64,000 nucleotides of DNA, taken from assembly GCF_019578655.1 (NCBI RefSeq), contig NC_063261.1:1178001-1242000 (forward strand), given 5' to 3'. The position numbers were made by a program, and so were the translations under genes. How positions within the stretch are numbered: the stretch's first letter is position 1; every line of letters begins with the position of its first letter. A model generated the notes under the pieces. That model was not told the DNA's origin. It did no database searches and saw nothing but the letters and a program-made list of their open reading frames with translations. Origin of the DNA: Ricinus communis. Lineage: Eukaryota; Streptophyta; Magnoliopsida; Malpighiales; Euphorbiaceae. This document shows, in pieces, positions 22,007 to 32,917 of the stretch.

Positions 22007-23416
22007 TGATGTGCGTAAAATACACACATCTAAATTGGGTTTTTAAGGTTGATTTTATGTACATTTGGATGTGAATTGGTCCCAACACTCACCCTATGCG
22101 TCTGTTTGTGTGCATTAGGTCCAAACGAAGCCAAAGAGTGATAAAGGGAAGAATTAGAGCAGAATTGGACGTCAAAGTTGCCGAAATAAGTCGAGTTTGC
22201 GCATAAGGAAGCTGAACACGGGCATGTTAGGTGCATTTGACAATAGGAAAAAAGATGCATTAAGGAGCACGACCACAGAGAGTAACACGGGCATCAACAC
22301 CAGGCAGTGTCCCCAACACGGGCATCAGCACCAGGCCGTGTTCCCGACATGGGCATCAACACGGCCATGTTCACAGCAGCTGGACGAATTAATTAAAAGC
22401 AAGAAAAGAGGGAAAGGCGAAAAAAGCTACGGTTAGAACGTCCAAAAACTCATCTTTTTCTCTCTCTAAGGGTTTTCTGAGTTGGAACTAAGGAAAAATG
22501 AGACTTGGACCAAGGTTTCACTTGGATTCTCTTCAAAGATCAAAGATTGGCGAGGATTGTCGATTGGTTTCAATCCGAGTAAGAGGAATAAGAATCGATC
22601 CAAGATTGGGCAAGAGGAATTGGAGCTGTTTACTCTCATCCAAGGGTGTATTCGGGTTTCTCTACCTTTACTCATTTTGTAATTGAATTCTTGTGGGTTG
22701 TAATGATGAACATGATTAGCTAAACTTGTTAATCCATTGGGGTTCTTTATCTAGGGATTTTTGTACTTAAATTTTGAATTGAATGTATTGATTGTCAATA
22801 TTGGTTTGCAATGGAAGTATTTATTGATTTGTTCTTCATATCTTGTTGAATGATTTTTGAAATTTGAAAGATCTTGAGAAAGACGTTTAGGTTTGGATTG
22901 TCCTTTGCAACCTAGAATTGAATTCGCCTAAAGATAGGGTGTTCGTTCTACCGGATTGAGAATTAACAACTCTCAATAATGTTAAATAGTACATAATGCT
23001 AATTTGGATAATTAGAGTTAGGAAGAGATTTCAACCTAATTAATCTAAGTTAAGATGTTAGTGTCCTTAAGAAAGGCATTAATTGCGTAGAGATTTCCCC
23101 ATGGAAATTGAATTCAATCAATCAATTCTACCCTTAGTTTCCATTCCCTAGAGACAAGAATTCTCAAGGGGTTATTCCTTTACTTGAATTAATCATTCCC
23201 TAGTAGACATAGTTAGACAACAATTAGAGTAGCTATTAGTTAATTTAGGAATTATTCATCAATGCCATTTTTTTAGATTATATAATAGAAAAGATTGAGT
23301 AGGTTTAGGTTCACACGTTCTTTGGGGAATAAGACGCTTGGTACTCGCCGTTAGCTATACTCCACCGATAGGTACACTGCCTTAGGTCATAGTCTTGCTT
23401 GACTTAGCGACCATCA
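22007..23416 (+). mobile_element. Solo LTR, family B, in Athila gag-pol
   Basis: A 1410-bp LTR in plus orientation starts TGATGTGCGTAAAATACAC and ends CGACCATCA. The flanking five bases are ATCAT and ATTAT, a target duplication with one mismatch. It separates the gag tail (left, reading minus) from the gag middle (right). U3 has CACGG dyads at 22215-22375. The U5 half is of the second type (22700-23200), shared with 27607-29060 but not with 45577-46996. No TATATA is seen; TTAATTAAAAG at 22387 takes that place. Confidence 0.88.
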
Positions 23417-24862
23417 ATTATCATCAGCCATAGGTAAAGAACTAGATAACTGCTTACTTGATCTCAAGGTGATAGCCTTGACATGCTCCATTGGGTTTGA
23501 CTCTATGGTATTGGGGAGCATCCTTAGCTGTCTCTCAGCCAGCATCTTAGAAATCTAGCCTATCTGATTCTCTAAGTGTATCAGGTGCTCGATTTCAGGC
23601 TGTGTCCATCTCTGAGCTTTGTTCTAAAGTGGACACGAACTTCATCATCAACTCCTCTAAATTAGGCTTCTTCTCCTGGTTATGAGAAAGTTGAGGGAGA
23701 ACAGTCTACTATTAGGGCTACTGCTGGTGCACCCTCTGAAATCCTGGTGGACCCTGGGTATTGTTATTTCGCCGCTCGAAGTTAGGATGGTTTCTCCACC
23801 CTGGGTTGTATATGTTGCTATAGGGGTTGTTCTGTTGTCTGGGCGCATTTCCTATATAATCAACATGTTCATGGTCAGTAGAAGAAGATGAAGGAAAAGC
23901 AAACATACCTCCCGTATTATAGTTTGCACTGTAGTGCAGGCCACCGCAAAACTCGCAGTCAAGATGTGCTGCATGGACAAGCATTTAGAGCTGGTCGATA
24001 TTCTTGGCCAAAAGCTCCACCTGAGCTACGAAGACTGATGTAGAATCTACCTGGTTCACCACTCCTTGCTGTCCTGGCCTACTCCAAGAAGACTGCCACT
24101 GATTTGTGTTCATGACCATCTCCTCAATTAAGTTATAGGCCTGCTGTAGCGTCTTACTATTGAAGGCCCCACCTACAGCTGCATCCACCATCCGCCTCGT
24201 GGCTGAGCTGAAGCCACTATAATGGCAAACTGTGATGTGGGCAACATCTCAGTAAGTCCTTATACCTCTCTTATGCATCATACATGCTCTCATCATCAAA
24301 CTGCACAAAAGAGGAAATATCATTATGCATCTTTATAGTCTTAGCAGGAGGAAAGTACTTATAAAGAAATTTCTTAGCCAAAGAATTCCAGGTGGTGATG
24401 GTGTTAGCTGGTAGGGACTGTAGCCATCTTTTTGCTCTATCCCTCAAGGAAAATGGAAACTGCCTAAGGTGAATGGCATCATCGGTAGTTCCATTAATCT
24501 TGAAAGTATATAAATATCTAAGAAGTTTGCGATGTGGGCATTAGGATCTTCACTAGGAAGCCCCCAAACTGTACACTCTTCTACATCATCTGAATGACAT
24601 TTGGCTTAATCTCAAAATTGTTTGCTGCAACAGGTGGCTGCAATATACTATTGTGCGTCCCCTCCAAGGAAGGTCTAGCAAACTCATGCATCATCCTATT
24701 TGCTTCAACAATGTTATTGTTGTCGTCTCCCATGTCTACTAGTATATGGATAGGAATCTCAATCTGCTCCTCCTCCACATTTAAATGCTTCCTCAACTAC
24801 CTGAGAGATCGCTCTAGTTCAGGCAGAGGGTCTACTGGTGCAGGATTAGAACTCCTGGTCAT
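23417..24862 (-). pseudogene. gag: Athila-type gag
   Basis: The ATG at 24862 begins MTRSSNPAPVDPLPELE, then EFARPSLEGTHNSILQPPV and AANNFEIKPNVIQMM, as in the gag at 55797. The middle (24560-24200) is read only in pieces. The C-terminal part gives GGAFNSKTLQQAYNLIEEMV and the knuckle-like CEFCGGLHYSANYN, in which the last Cys is replaced by Tyr, then NNPYSNIYNPGWRNHPNFE, a signature of Athila gag. The zinc-knuckle is therefore damaged. Several frameshifts and stops are present. Gag packages the RNA in virus-like particles. Confidence 0.88.
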
Positions 24863-24993
24863 AAACTGCCTAAAATGAACAAGGCAGCAACAACCCAAAC
24901 AAATAAATAAATGAATAAAAAGCAATGACAAAAATAGAAAAGAAAAATGCAAAAGTAACAAATAGCAAATTTCACTCTAGTTTTCAAATAAAA

Positions 24994-25011
24994 TCCTCGG
25001 CAACGGCGCCA
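24994..25011 (-). other. Primer-binding site, tRNA-Asp
   Basis: In sense TGGCGCCGTTGCCGAGGA, complementary to the 3' end of plant tRNA-Asp(GTC) except for one base (A for G near the end). It lies 7 nt from the 5' LTR. Confidence 0.88.
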
Positions 25012-25018
25012 AAAAACT

Positions 25019-26109
25019 TGATGCGATGCTTATGCAACTACAACTAAGGCAGTGAACCTATCGATTCAGCCTAGCACAATCGCAAGTATTAAAAATATTG
25101 TATCCCTCAGGAAAGTGAAATCCTAGAGTTACTACTCGTTCCTTGTTATCTAGCTTAACAATAATAACGAAGGTTTCTAAATTTACTAATGACTAAAAGC
25201 TAAATTCTAAATGTAAAGAAAACTTGATTTTGATTATTAATTGCAAAAAGAATAGAATAAAATAAACTCTAATAATCTTAACATTTCAGTACAAAAGCCA
25301 ACATAGTAAGGAACCCAATGGGCTCAATCAATTTAGCTACACATGTTCATGTCTAAAACAAATAGAAATTTAATAACAATGAAAGAATAAAGAAATCAAA
25401 ACATGTACACTCTTTTCCTAGAATTGGATGAACAACTCAAAGCCTTGATCTACATTGCAAATGATTTCCGAAATGCCTTGAATTGATCTAGAACTCCTCT
25501 TCAATCTTCAATTGAATCCCAAGATTCACGAATCTGACGATAAAAAAGGTGGAATCAGTCTTTTAGAAGTCGCCTCGGGATGTCTGAAACGCATTTAGAG
25601 AAATTATAGAGAAGGATCACGACTCAAAAATTGCAGACCCTTTTCTCTTTTTGCCTCGTTCAATTTTATACTGCGCGCCAACACGGGCATGTTCACAACC
25701 CATGCTCCTAAACACGGGTCGTGTTGGTCTTTAAATGATGAAATGACTAAATCGAGCAAGGGCATGTTCTGGCCCGTGTTAGCCAATACGGGCCGTGCTC
25801 TGGAGCGTGTTACCCTCGAGAACTATGTTGCTTTAAAGTGCTTAAGATACACGGCCTGGAAGTCTCTACACGGGCTCAAGCACGGGCTGTGTTGACTTCC
25901 TAAAGTCAACCTAAGGTCAAACGCTTCTGATTACATCCGCTTTCACCCGAAATTGATCTAAAATTGCTCGAACATTGATGATGGACCTATAAAATCTCCT
26001 GGAATACAAAAGGACACAAAACACGGGTGATCTTGGAATAAAAGCACAATAAATACTAAGAAAATGCACAATAATATGCAAGCAACCATGTGTAAAACTA
26101 TGAACATTA
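25019..26109 (-). repeat. 5' LTR of the Athila-type element, internally deleted
   Basis: A 1091-bp LTR, colinear with 10432-11849, but about 345 bp shorter. The deletion joins sequence at an AATGTAA that occurs twice in the longer LTR (10624 and 10972), so loss by recombination at a 7-bp repeat is likely. The outer end reads TAATGTTCATAG instead of TGATGTGCATAG. It has CACGGG dyads at 25680-25900. Confidence 0.88.
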
Positions 26110-27606
26110 GCAACGCTGACCTATCGATATACATGCTCAAACTGATCCCTCTAAATCTATATTTGTATATATGTCACTAACCTTTTCAGGAAAACCAAGA
26201 GATGAAACACATAGAAGAAAAGAATAAGCTTTCATAGGTGCAAGTGCTTGAAATGAACTTTGGAGGAAAATACTGATCCATGGCTAGCTGATGCTCCATC
26301 ACACCGAGTGGGCTCCAGTATGAAACCATCGGATCAAGAGGGAACAAGACATTCCTTGGAACCGTATCAGACATGGCGGTAAGAGGTGCCTCGGAAGCCA
26401 CACCAGTAGAAGAGCCTGCGATATGGGAAGGCTTGGAGCGTCAGGAAGACTGTCCCCCAGTTCGGCTCACGAGCAGTAGGGGCCTGGCGGGCAAGCTAAA
26501 AATAAATGATTAAAAGAGCAGTGCACGACAAAGAGAACTCAGAGTGAATCTAAGAAAAATACATGAGCAATGACATCATCGCCAAGAGGCACATCCCATA
26601 ACAGCTGAAGGATGAACGAGGTGTAGTTTGTCAACCGGGATCTGATGGTAAGGTCTTGAAGCTTGTCAAACCCAACCATACACTCCGCTAGCTCCTTCCT
26701 AGCAAGATCCATTGTCTAGAACATGGAAAGAGGAGGAAATAATGGGACTCGACGCTTGCTGGGACCTCGCTCCTAGTCCTAGATCCTTTCACCTAAATAC
26801 CAAGCTCGACAGGCAGGACCAGCCAGTAGGATCCTCCTTTGCTCAAGGTTAGCCACAGATAACATTTTGCACTCTCCCAACCAATCGCTCTTAATCTCAA
26901 AACCCAAAAAGGTAAGTAACAATATAAATAAAGCATTTATATAACTAATGAATTGTATTTACCATGTCCCGTATTAGACTATTGATCCATATGAGGTACA
27001 CAAGAACCTGAGACCACTCTAGTGTAACAGTCTTTCTCGAGCCCTAATCACTCAAGCGAGGAAAAGCCTATGAAGTGCATATGGGCAGTGAGTCCACTAA
27101 AAGGCTGATCTCCAAGGCCCAAACTTATAGAATAAAGAATCAGCATGTGTGATATCTATATAAAAAAGAACTAAGAAAAAGAAGTCAGATCACAACTTAT
27201 ATGGATCGTGTGCCACAAACTGTAGATCCTCTTACTACCTCGAACAGTTACGTCCATCTGATGGTATAGATATATGAGAACTATAGACCCTCAGTCATAA
27301 GAAAAGACCTAGTCCAAGTCCGACAGAGGAGCTAGATAATGAAAGTTCAATGAGTTCCCTATGTCACTAAACAAGGTTGTACCAAAGAGGTACACTAAGA
27401 AAGCTCGGGCATCTGGTCAACTTCTCGAGCATTCCGAGGAATGAAACCTTGATAACGGAGAGGGATGCACTGGTAGGCGATGCATCGTGAGTTCTTAAAC
27501 ATTATTAATAACCTTAGTAAGTCAATGATAAAATGCTCCTGATATCATAACGATGATAGTGGATTGCATCGTTGAAGGGCACAGGCGTGCAAGAGAAGTT
27601 GATACC
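26110..27606 (-). pseudogene. Antisense PMD gene, middle exons
   Basis: In minus sense: INFSCTPVPFNDAIHYHRYD, then ARAFLVYLFGTTLFSDIGNS and LNFHYLAPLSDLD (27400-27300), YLYHQMDVTVRGSKRIYSLW (27265-27205), then in a later exon SVANLEQRRILLAGPACRAW followed by YLGERI (26860-26790) and KELAECMVGFDKLQDL. These fit the plant mobile domain in order (GEMTLTPLDF..TGL; AFLLYLIGTTLF; RGS; RRI.L.GP..RAWYLGER). Introns are suggested by GTAAAT at 26962 and AG sites. Stops at several expected codons show decay. A Ser/Pro-rich tail (26480-26190) follows. PMD proteins occur as host proteins and inside transposons. Confidence 0.78.
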
Positions 27607-29060
27607 TGATGGTTGCTATCTATGCAGCTACAATCTAAGGCAGTGTACCTATCGATGCAGTCTAGCACTAATGGCGAGTATCAAGGTCGTATTCCTCGGG
27701 AAAGTGAAAGCCTAGAGTTACTCCTTTGTTCTCTATTATATTAGCCTAAAATGAATGATGAATAATTCCTAAATTAACTAATAGCTACTCTAATTGTTAT
27801 CTAACTACGGCTACTAGGGAAGGATTAATTCAAGTTGAGGAATAACCCCTTAGGAATTCTTGTCTCTAGGGAATGGAAACTAAAGATGGAATTGATTGAT
27901 TGAATTCAATTTCCATGAGAAAATCTCTACGCAATTAACGCCTTTCTCAAGGAAATTAACATCTTAACTTAGATTAATTAGGTTGAAATCTCTTCCTAAC
28001 CCTAATTATCCAAATTAGCATTATGTACCATTTAACACTATTGAGAGTTGTTAATTCTCAATCCGGTAGAACGAACACCCTATCTCTAGGCGAATTCAAT
28101 TCTAGGTTGCAAAGGACAATCCAAACCTAAACGTCTTTCTCAAGAACATTCAAATTCCAATAATCATTCAACAAGATATGAAGAACAAATCAATAAGCAC
28201 TTCTATTGCAAACCAATATTGAAAATCAATACATTCAATTCAAAAGTTAAGTACAAAAATCCCTAGATAAAGAACCCTAATGGGTTAACAGGTTTAGCTA
28301 ATCATGTTCATTATCAAAACCCACAAGAATTGAATTATAACAATGAGTGAAGGTAGAGAAACCCGATTACACCCTTGGATGAGAGTAAACAACCCTAATT
28401 CCTTTTGCTCAAATTGAATCGATTCTTGTTCCTCTTGCTCGAATTGAAACCAATCAACGAACCTCGCCAAATCTTCAATCTTTGAAGGGAATCCAATTGC
28501 AACCTTGGTCCAAGTCTCCTTTTACCTTAGTTCCAGCTCAGAAAACCCTTAGAGAGAGAAAAATTAGGGTTTTGGATGTTCTCCTCGTTATCCCTTTTTT
28601 CTTTCCTCTTGCTCTTTCTTTTAATTAATTCATCATGCCGCCATGAACATGGCCGTGTTGATGCCCGTGTTGGGAACACGGGCTGGGTTGATTGGCGTGT
28701 TTGGAACATGGCCCCGTGCTAATGCCCGTGTTACTCTCTGTGGTCGTGCTCCTTAACGCTTCTTTTTCTTTGATGTTGAATGCACCCAACACGGTCCGTT
28801 TTGGTGCCCGTGTTAGGAACACGGCTAGTTTTAAAACCAATACGGCCATGTTCAGATTAGGGATGCGTGAACTCGACTTGTTTCGGCAACTTTGAAGTCC
28901 AATTCTGCTCCAATTCTTCCCTTTATCACTCTTTGACTTCTTTTGGACCTAAAGCACACAAACAAACGCATAGGGTGAGTGTTGGGACCAATTCACATCC
29001 AAATGTATATAAATTATGCCTTAAGATCCCTATTTAGATGTGTGTATTCTACGCACATCA
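27607..29060 (-). mobile_element. Solo LTR, family B, TSD ATACC
   Basis: A 1454-bp LTR in minus orientation starts TGATGTGCGTAG (from 29060). The outer end in plus reads TGATGGTTGC. The target duplication ATACC is perfect (27602-27606 and 29061-29065). It interrupts the PMD exon between ...SPLSFFDITG and INFSC..., so it inserted in coding DNA. CACGG dyads lie at 28640-28860. The U5 half belongs to the second type, as in 22007-23416. Confidence 0.92.
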
Positions 29061-29760
29061 ATACCAGTAATATCAAAAAAAGAAAGAGGAGAGAGAGTCA
29101 GCTCACCAACCGGTGTGTGGAAGGTGTGAATAATGTCCATCCACCTCTCGAGCATAGCATAGACTTAAGTGTGATCGACCCTCTCGGTGATTGATGTGAG
29201 TGTGGCCACAAACTGACGAAAGCCTGTGTCACCAATTTTGGACTGAACTAAGTTAGGAAGCTCATTAAACCACTCACGCGAGCCATAGAAATTTCCAGCA
29301 AACCGGATTGACACTACATCGCCCTAAAATATAAAAAATAGGTATTTAAACATCACATGCATACAAAAAAGACTTTGAAGAGGCAAGTATATGTTTATCT
29401 AATGTTCTTTTTTGCAAAAAGCTCTGAAAAACCCTCGTCCGGCTTGTGCACGGCCAATTTGCACTGTGTAAAGCCAAATCGGCTGTACACATAGCCAATT
29501 GGCACTCCATAATGTCGATTGGCTGTATATACAGTCGATCAGCTCTACAAGCTAAGGTTTCAAACTTTTTCTTCACTTTTCATAATATTTCATGTATTTC
29601 GAGCAAATAACGCATATACCAGGTTTCTAAGTCGTAGAAAATAAAGTTTAAGCCAAGAAATTACCTCTCCGATGGCTAGAAAAGCGCAATGGGTTTTCAA
29701 TTTTGCTAGAAGAGAAAACTCCTCTCCCTTTACAAGCCTAACCCAAGATGAGCTTCCCAT
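29061..29760 (-). pseudogene. Antisense PMD gene, first exons
   Basis: Exon 1 (29760-29665) reads 32 codons from the ATG, MGSSSWVRLVKGEEFSLLAK and so on to AIGE, and ends at a donor GTAATT. A 341-nt intron (29664-29324) ends ATTTTAG. Exon 2 (from 29323) continues in the same phase: GDVVSIRFAGNFYGSREWFN, then YAMLERWMDIIHTFHT and, in the next frame, VGELTLSPLSFFDIT, which is the start of a plant mobile domain. One TAA (about 29148) and one frame shift are seen. The first intron holds a dyad array (29440-29555). Confidence 0.72.
29440..29555. repeat. Dyad array of AGCCRATYGGCT type
   Basis: Five units about 22-24 bp apart: GGCCAATTTGC (29452), AGCCAAATCGGCT (29471), AGCCAATTGGC (29493), GTCGATTGGCT (29513) and AGTCGATCAGCT (29532). 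They match those in the Tat LTR at 609-684 in type, but lie in the first intron of the antisense PMD gene. Confidence 0.65.
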
Positions 29761-30543
29761 TTTAAGACTGATTTTGTAGAAAACGGTTAAGAATTGAGTG
29801 TGAAATCAAAGAAACAATAAAGAAGGCTTTAGAGAGAAAAGTGAGGAAAATGGATGGAATAAAAGAAATGTGGACATAAGCCTACTTCTATGTCCTGAGG
29901 AATGGGTAAAAATGTCATTTAGGTCCTCAACTCGTCAAAATCAAGTTTTAGTCCAAAAAGTTAATACAAGTTCGTAGAAGACGTATATAAGCTCGATTGA
30001 CACCCTGAGGGGGAAGTTTTGAGAAAATTACAAGTTTGGTTCTTGACCCAGCAAAATTATGTTTTAGTCCTTGGATAGGCCAAATGTCAGTATAGCTTCT
30101 AGAAAGCATCAAGACAAATCAAATTGTGCCTTAAGGAGGGAAATTTCAACCTAAATATCCAAAAATGAAAAATTATTAAATTGACCCAAAATGGAAAATT
30201 GTTTCTTAGAATGGAAAATAGCTAGAGGGAAATCTCTACAATCACCAATTTAATGGGTGTAGCTCCCAATTCGACGGGCGTAGATCTAATTCAGTAGGCG
30301 TAGTTCCCTGGAAAGCAGGCAAAGTCCTCAATCTAAGTAGGCAAAGTCCTCAAAACTAAGCAGACGAAGTCCTTAACCCAAGTTGGTGTGGTTCCCACAT
30401 CGAATCAGCGATTGAAGTTTAAGCTTACGGGGCGTGGCTTCTACAACTCATATATTTTTTTGCTATATTGTTGATGTCTATGATTTGCCTCAATTTATTT
30501 GATGCATTTGAATGCTCATAAATTTTGATAAATCAAGGGTAGC
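29761..30543 (+). other. 3' internal region of the Tat element with degenerate repeats
   Basis: No gene is seen. At 30247-30400 seven degenerate units of about 22 bp follow each other (pattern AAGYAGGCRAAGTCCTC and AGTAGGCGTAGTTCCC). The end, AATCAAGGGTAGC, next to the LTR at 30544, is the probable polypurine primer region. Confidence 0.6.
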
Positions 30544-32710
30544 TGTCAACACCCCGTTTCCGAATCTAGATTTTGAGGGAGAAATGGAAAACCCTATATG
30601 ATAAAAGTTACTGCCTTCTCGGGTGAAAGACAGGTGAATTCGAGGTTGGGGTTGAGATTATTCTAGCTGGAACTACCTTTTTAAAATTAATTTGAACTCA
30701 ATTGTCAAGAAAAATAAAGTTTGGGGTCAACACGGCCATTCTCATAAGTTTAGGGACCTAATTGAAATTCTTCAAAATGTCCTCTACAAAGAGCCGATTG
30801 GGATTTTTTGCACTCCCACATCATTTTTTTTATGATTTTACATCTAGATACAGATTCTAGAAGATTTTCATAATGACAATTATCATTTTTATCAATAATT
30901 ATTTAGATTTAAAAAAATAAACTCTTATATTTATCAATATAATCCCAAAATCTATCACCTTCCTTAGGGTTTTCCTTAAAATCCTACCTCTATAAATAGA
31001 AAGAGGTAGTCAATGCTTAGGTTAAAAGATTAAGAGTTGAGTTTTGGCAATAAGTGATATCCATACTTGAGAAAACACCAAGGAAGAAAATATACAGAAA
31101 AGAACTAGAGAGAAAAAAAAAGAAAAAGACTGTCGTTCTTATTTGACAATATAAGATTCAAACCACTAAAAAAGAACAGTTTTAGGAAACAAGCTACTAA
31201 AGAAAGAATCATTTTTAGAAACCTATATCTAAATCGGTAGAAGATTTCTCTACATCAGATCCAGCACTAGATTCCTACAATCTTCGATTCAACTGCATCC
31301 TCATTATCTGAGACTCGTAGATCTACCAGCTATAATGATAACTTGAGGGTTCCTTCAATCATGCATTCATCATCATTATAAGATCAGTTTCTTCATTCCT
31401 TTTTTTATTTTCTTTCGATTATTTGTGTTTAGAAACATGATTAGGATTGTGATTTAAATCAGTATGATTAGATTAGAGTTTTGAAAATATGCATGATTAT
31501 TGGGTTTCGAATCTAATAATAAGAACTCTAAGGCTTTCAAATCTGATATTTTGCTAATTAGGGTGTTAGATTTAATTAGAAACATGTTATAGGATTAATA
31601 TTTAGATTTTTTTATTATAATTAGGTGATTAAATATGTTTAATAGAATGCATGATTGATCTACCATTTGTTAGTTTATTGCACTTTTAATTTTTAGGGTT
31701 TTTATTAGTTTTAGGATTTTAATCGTTCAATTGAACTTTTGTTGTTTTTATTTCGTTTTATTTCATATTCTAATTAATCTTACTATTTATGCATGTAAAA
31801 CACGGGTTTGGAGATGCAAAAATGTGTTGATGAATTGACGAAAGCTAGCCTGAAATTGTAGAGCCGAATGGCTTTACACTAGATCCAATCGATTGTTCAA
31901 GCCTAGCCTCTATTTTTTTATTTTTTGGATGATTTCTATTTATTTTGACTTTTGTATAGTTTTTAGGTCTTTTCCTTTTTGCAATTGTAGTTATAGGCTA
32001 ATAATTAGGTTTTACTTTCTAGCTTTATTTTGTTTATTATTGCTTATTGTATGACTAATTAAATATGCATTGCATGATTGATTAAGGTTAAGACTTAGAT
32101 CCAACATGAATATTGTAGTCCAATAGGTTAATCAACATTAACTGGGTCTAAAACCCTAAAATCTAAGTAGACTTAACAGGCTTTGGCATGCTTTAGTTAG
32201 GACTTGGGCTTAATTAGAATTAGGATAATAATGAATGGCCCTCCTCATAATAAGTAGTCCATTAGGTCTAAAGGTTGGAAATCAAAAGCATACCATGTAA
32301 TTGGGCTAGACTAGGTAGGCCTTATGTATAATTAACTAGTGAATTAGGCCAACAACTACAATATGCGCTGGGTTGAAAAAAAATGGGCTAGACTTAGGTG
32401 AATTATGTGTGTTGTTTTAGCATGCATGTGTATAATTGCTTGCATTTATAGGGAATAATTTGTTAAATAATAAAATTAAAGACTAATATATACAAATAAG
32501 AAAGTTGGCTTTTAGATCTATATCTGGATTTAGCATAATGAAATCTGAAAAATGCCACTCATTAGTAAAAATGTCCCAGTGATTATCCGAGTGGCGACTC
32601 CCATCTTCGCGTCTTAGTGATTAGTTAGTATGTTCCCATTTAGGTTGAAAAGCCTTAGAGTACCGTAGTCGCTAAAGACACTTGGTGCATGCCCGAAATC
32701 GTCACCCACA
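30544..32710 (+). repeat. 3' LTR of the Tat-type element
   Basis: A 2167-bp LTR starts TGTCAACACCCC (a common start in the Tat lineage) and ends ACCCACA. A good TATA box, TATAAATAGA, lies at 30991-31000, about 450 bp from the start. The part from 31274 on is colinear with 1-1536. No primer site follows, which fits a 3' LTR. The first 730 bp is U3, not present in the window for the 5' copy. The flank (CCAGT) cannot be compared because the 5' flank is outside the window. Confidence 0.85.
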
Positions 32711-32917
32711 CCAGTATTAGGATTTTGAATTTGATTAATCACACGTGTACGATTATATGATTAGATTTCCTTTTCCTATATGATTTTGAAATAAAATTAG
32801 TTTATTAGGGTTATATGATTAATTTGTCATGTTTTTTCCACTATGCTTTCAGTTTTTAGGATTTGTATAACTTTTAGGGTTTCTAGCTCAATCGATTGTT
32901 ATTTGTTTTTTGTTATT
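32711..32917. other. Spacer between two elements, no gene seen
   Basis: AT-rich DNA of about 207 bp between the Tat 3' LTR and the next LTR. I see no coding or repeat feature. It could be the old insertion site. Confidence 0.4.

Larger units (their letters stand above)
10432..26109 (-). mobile_element. Athila-type Ty3/gypsy element, full structure, minus strand
   Basis: The order in sense (right to left) is: 5' LTR 25019-26109, tRNA-Asp primer site, gag, protease, RT, RNase H, integrase, internal dyad array and TATA, env-like ORF, 3' noncoding, 3' LTR 10432-11849. It is inserted in the antisense PMD gene of the Tat element. The target duplication is probably ATAGC: left copy at 10427-10431, right copy TAGC after a damaged LTR end. 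It carries a nested solo LTR (22007-23416), a partial LTR (17492-17832) and a tandem duplication (13470-18425). All ORFs are broken, so it is not autonomous now. Confidence 0.88.

Noticed and set aside
22466..22686. Overlapping open frames on both strands
   Set aside because: They are in the LTR (U3/R part) and are repeated with breaks in the other LTRs.
26110..29760. PMD gene as an independent host gene
   Set aside because: It lies inside the Tat element between pol and 3' LTR and is broken by stops; treated as a gene carried by the element, although capture of a host gene at some time is likely.
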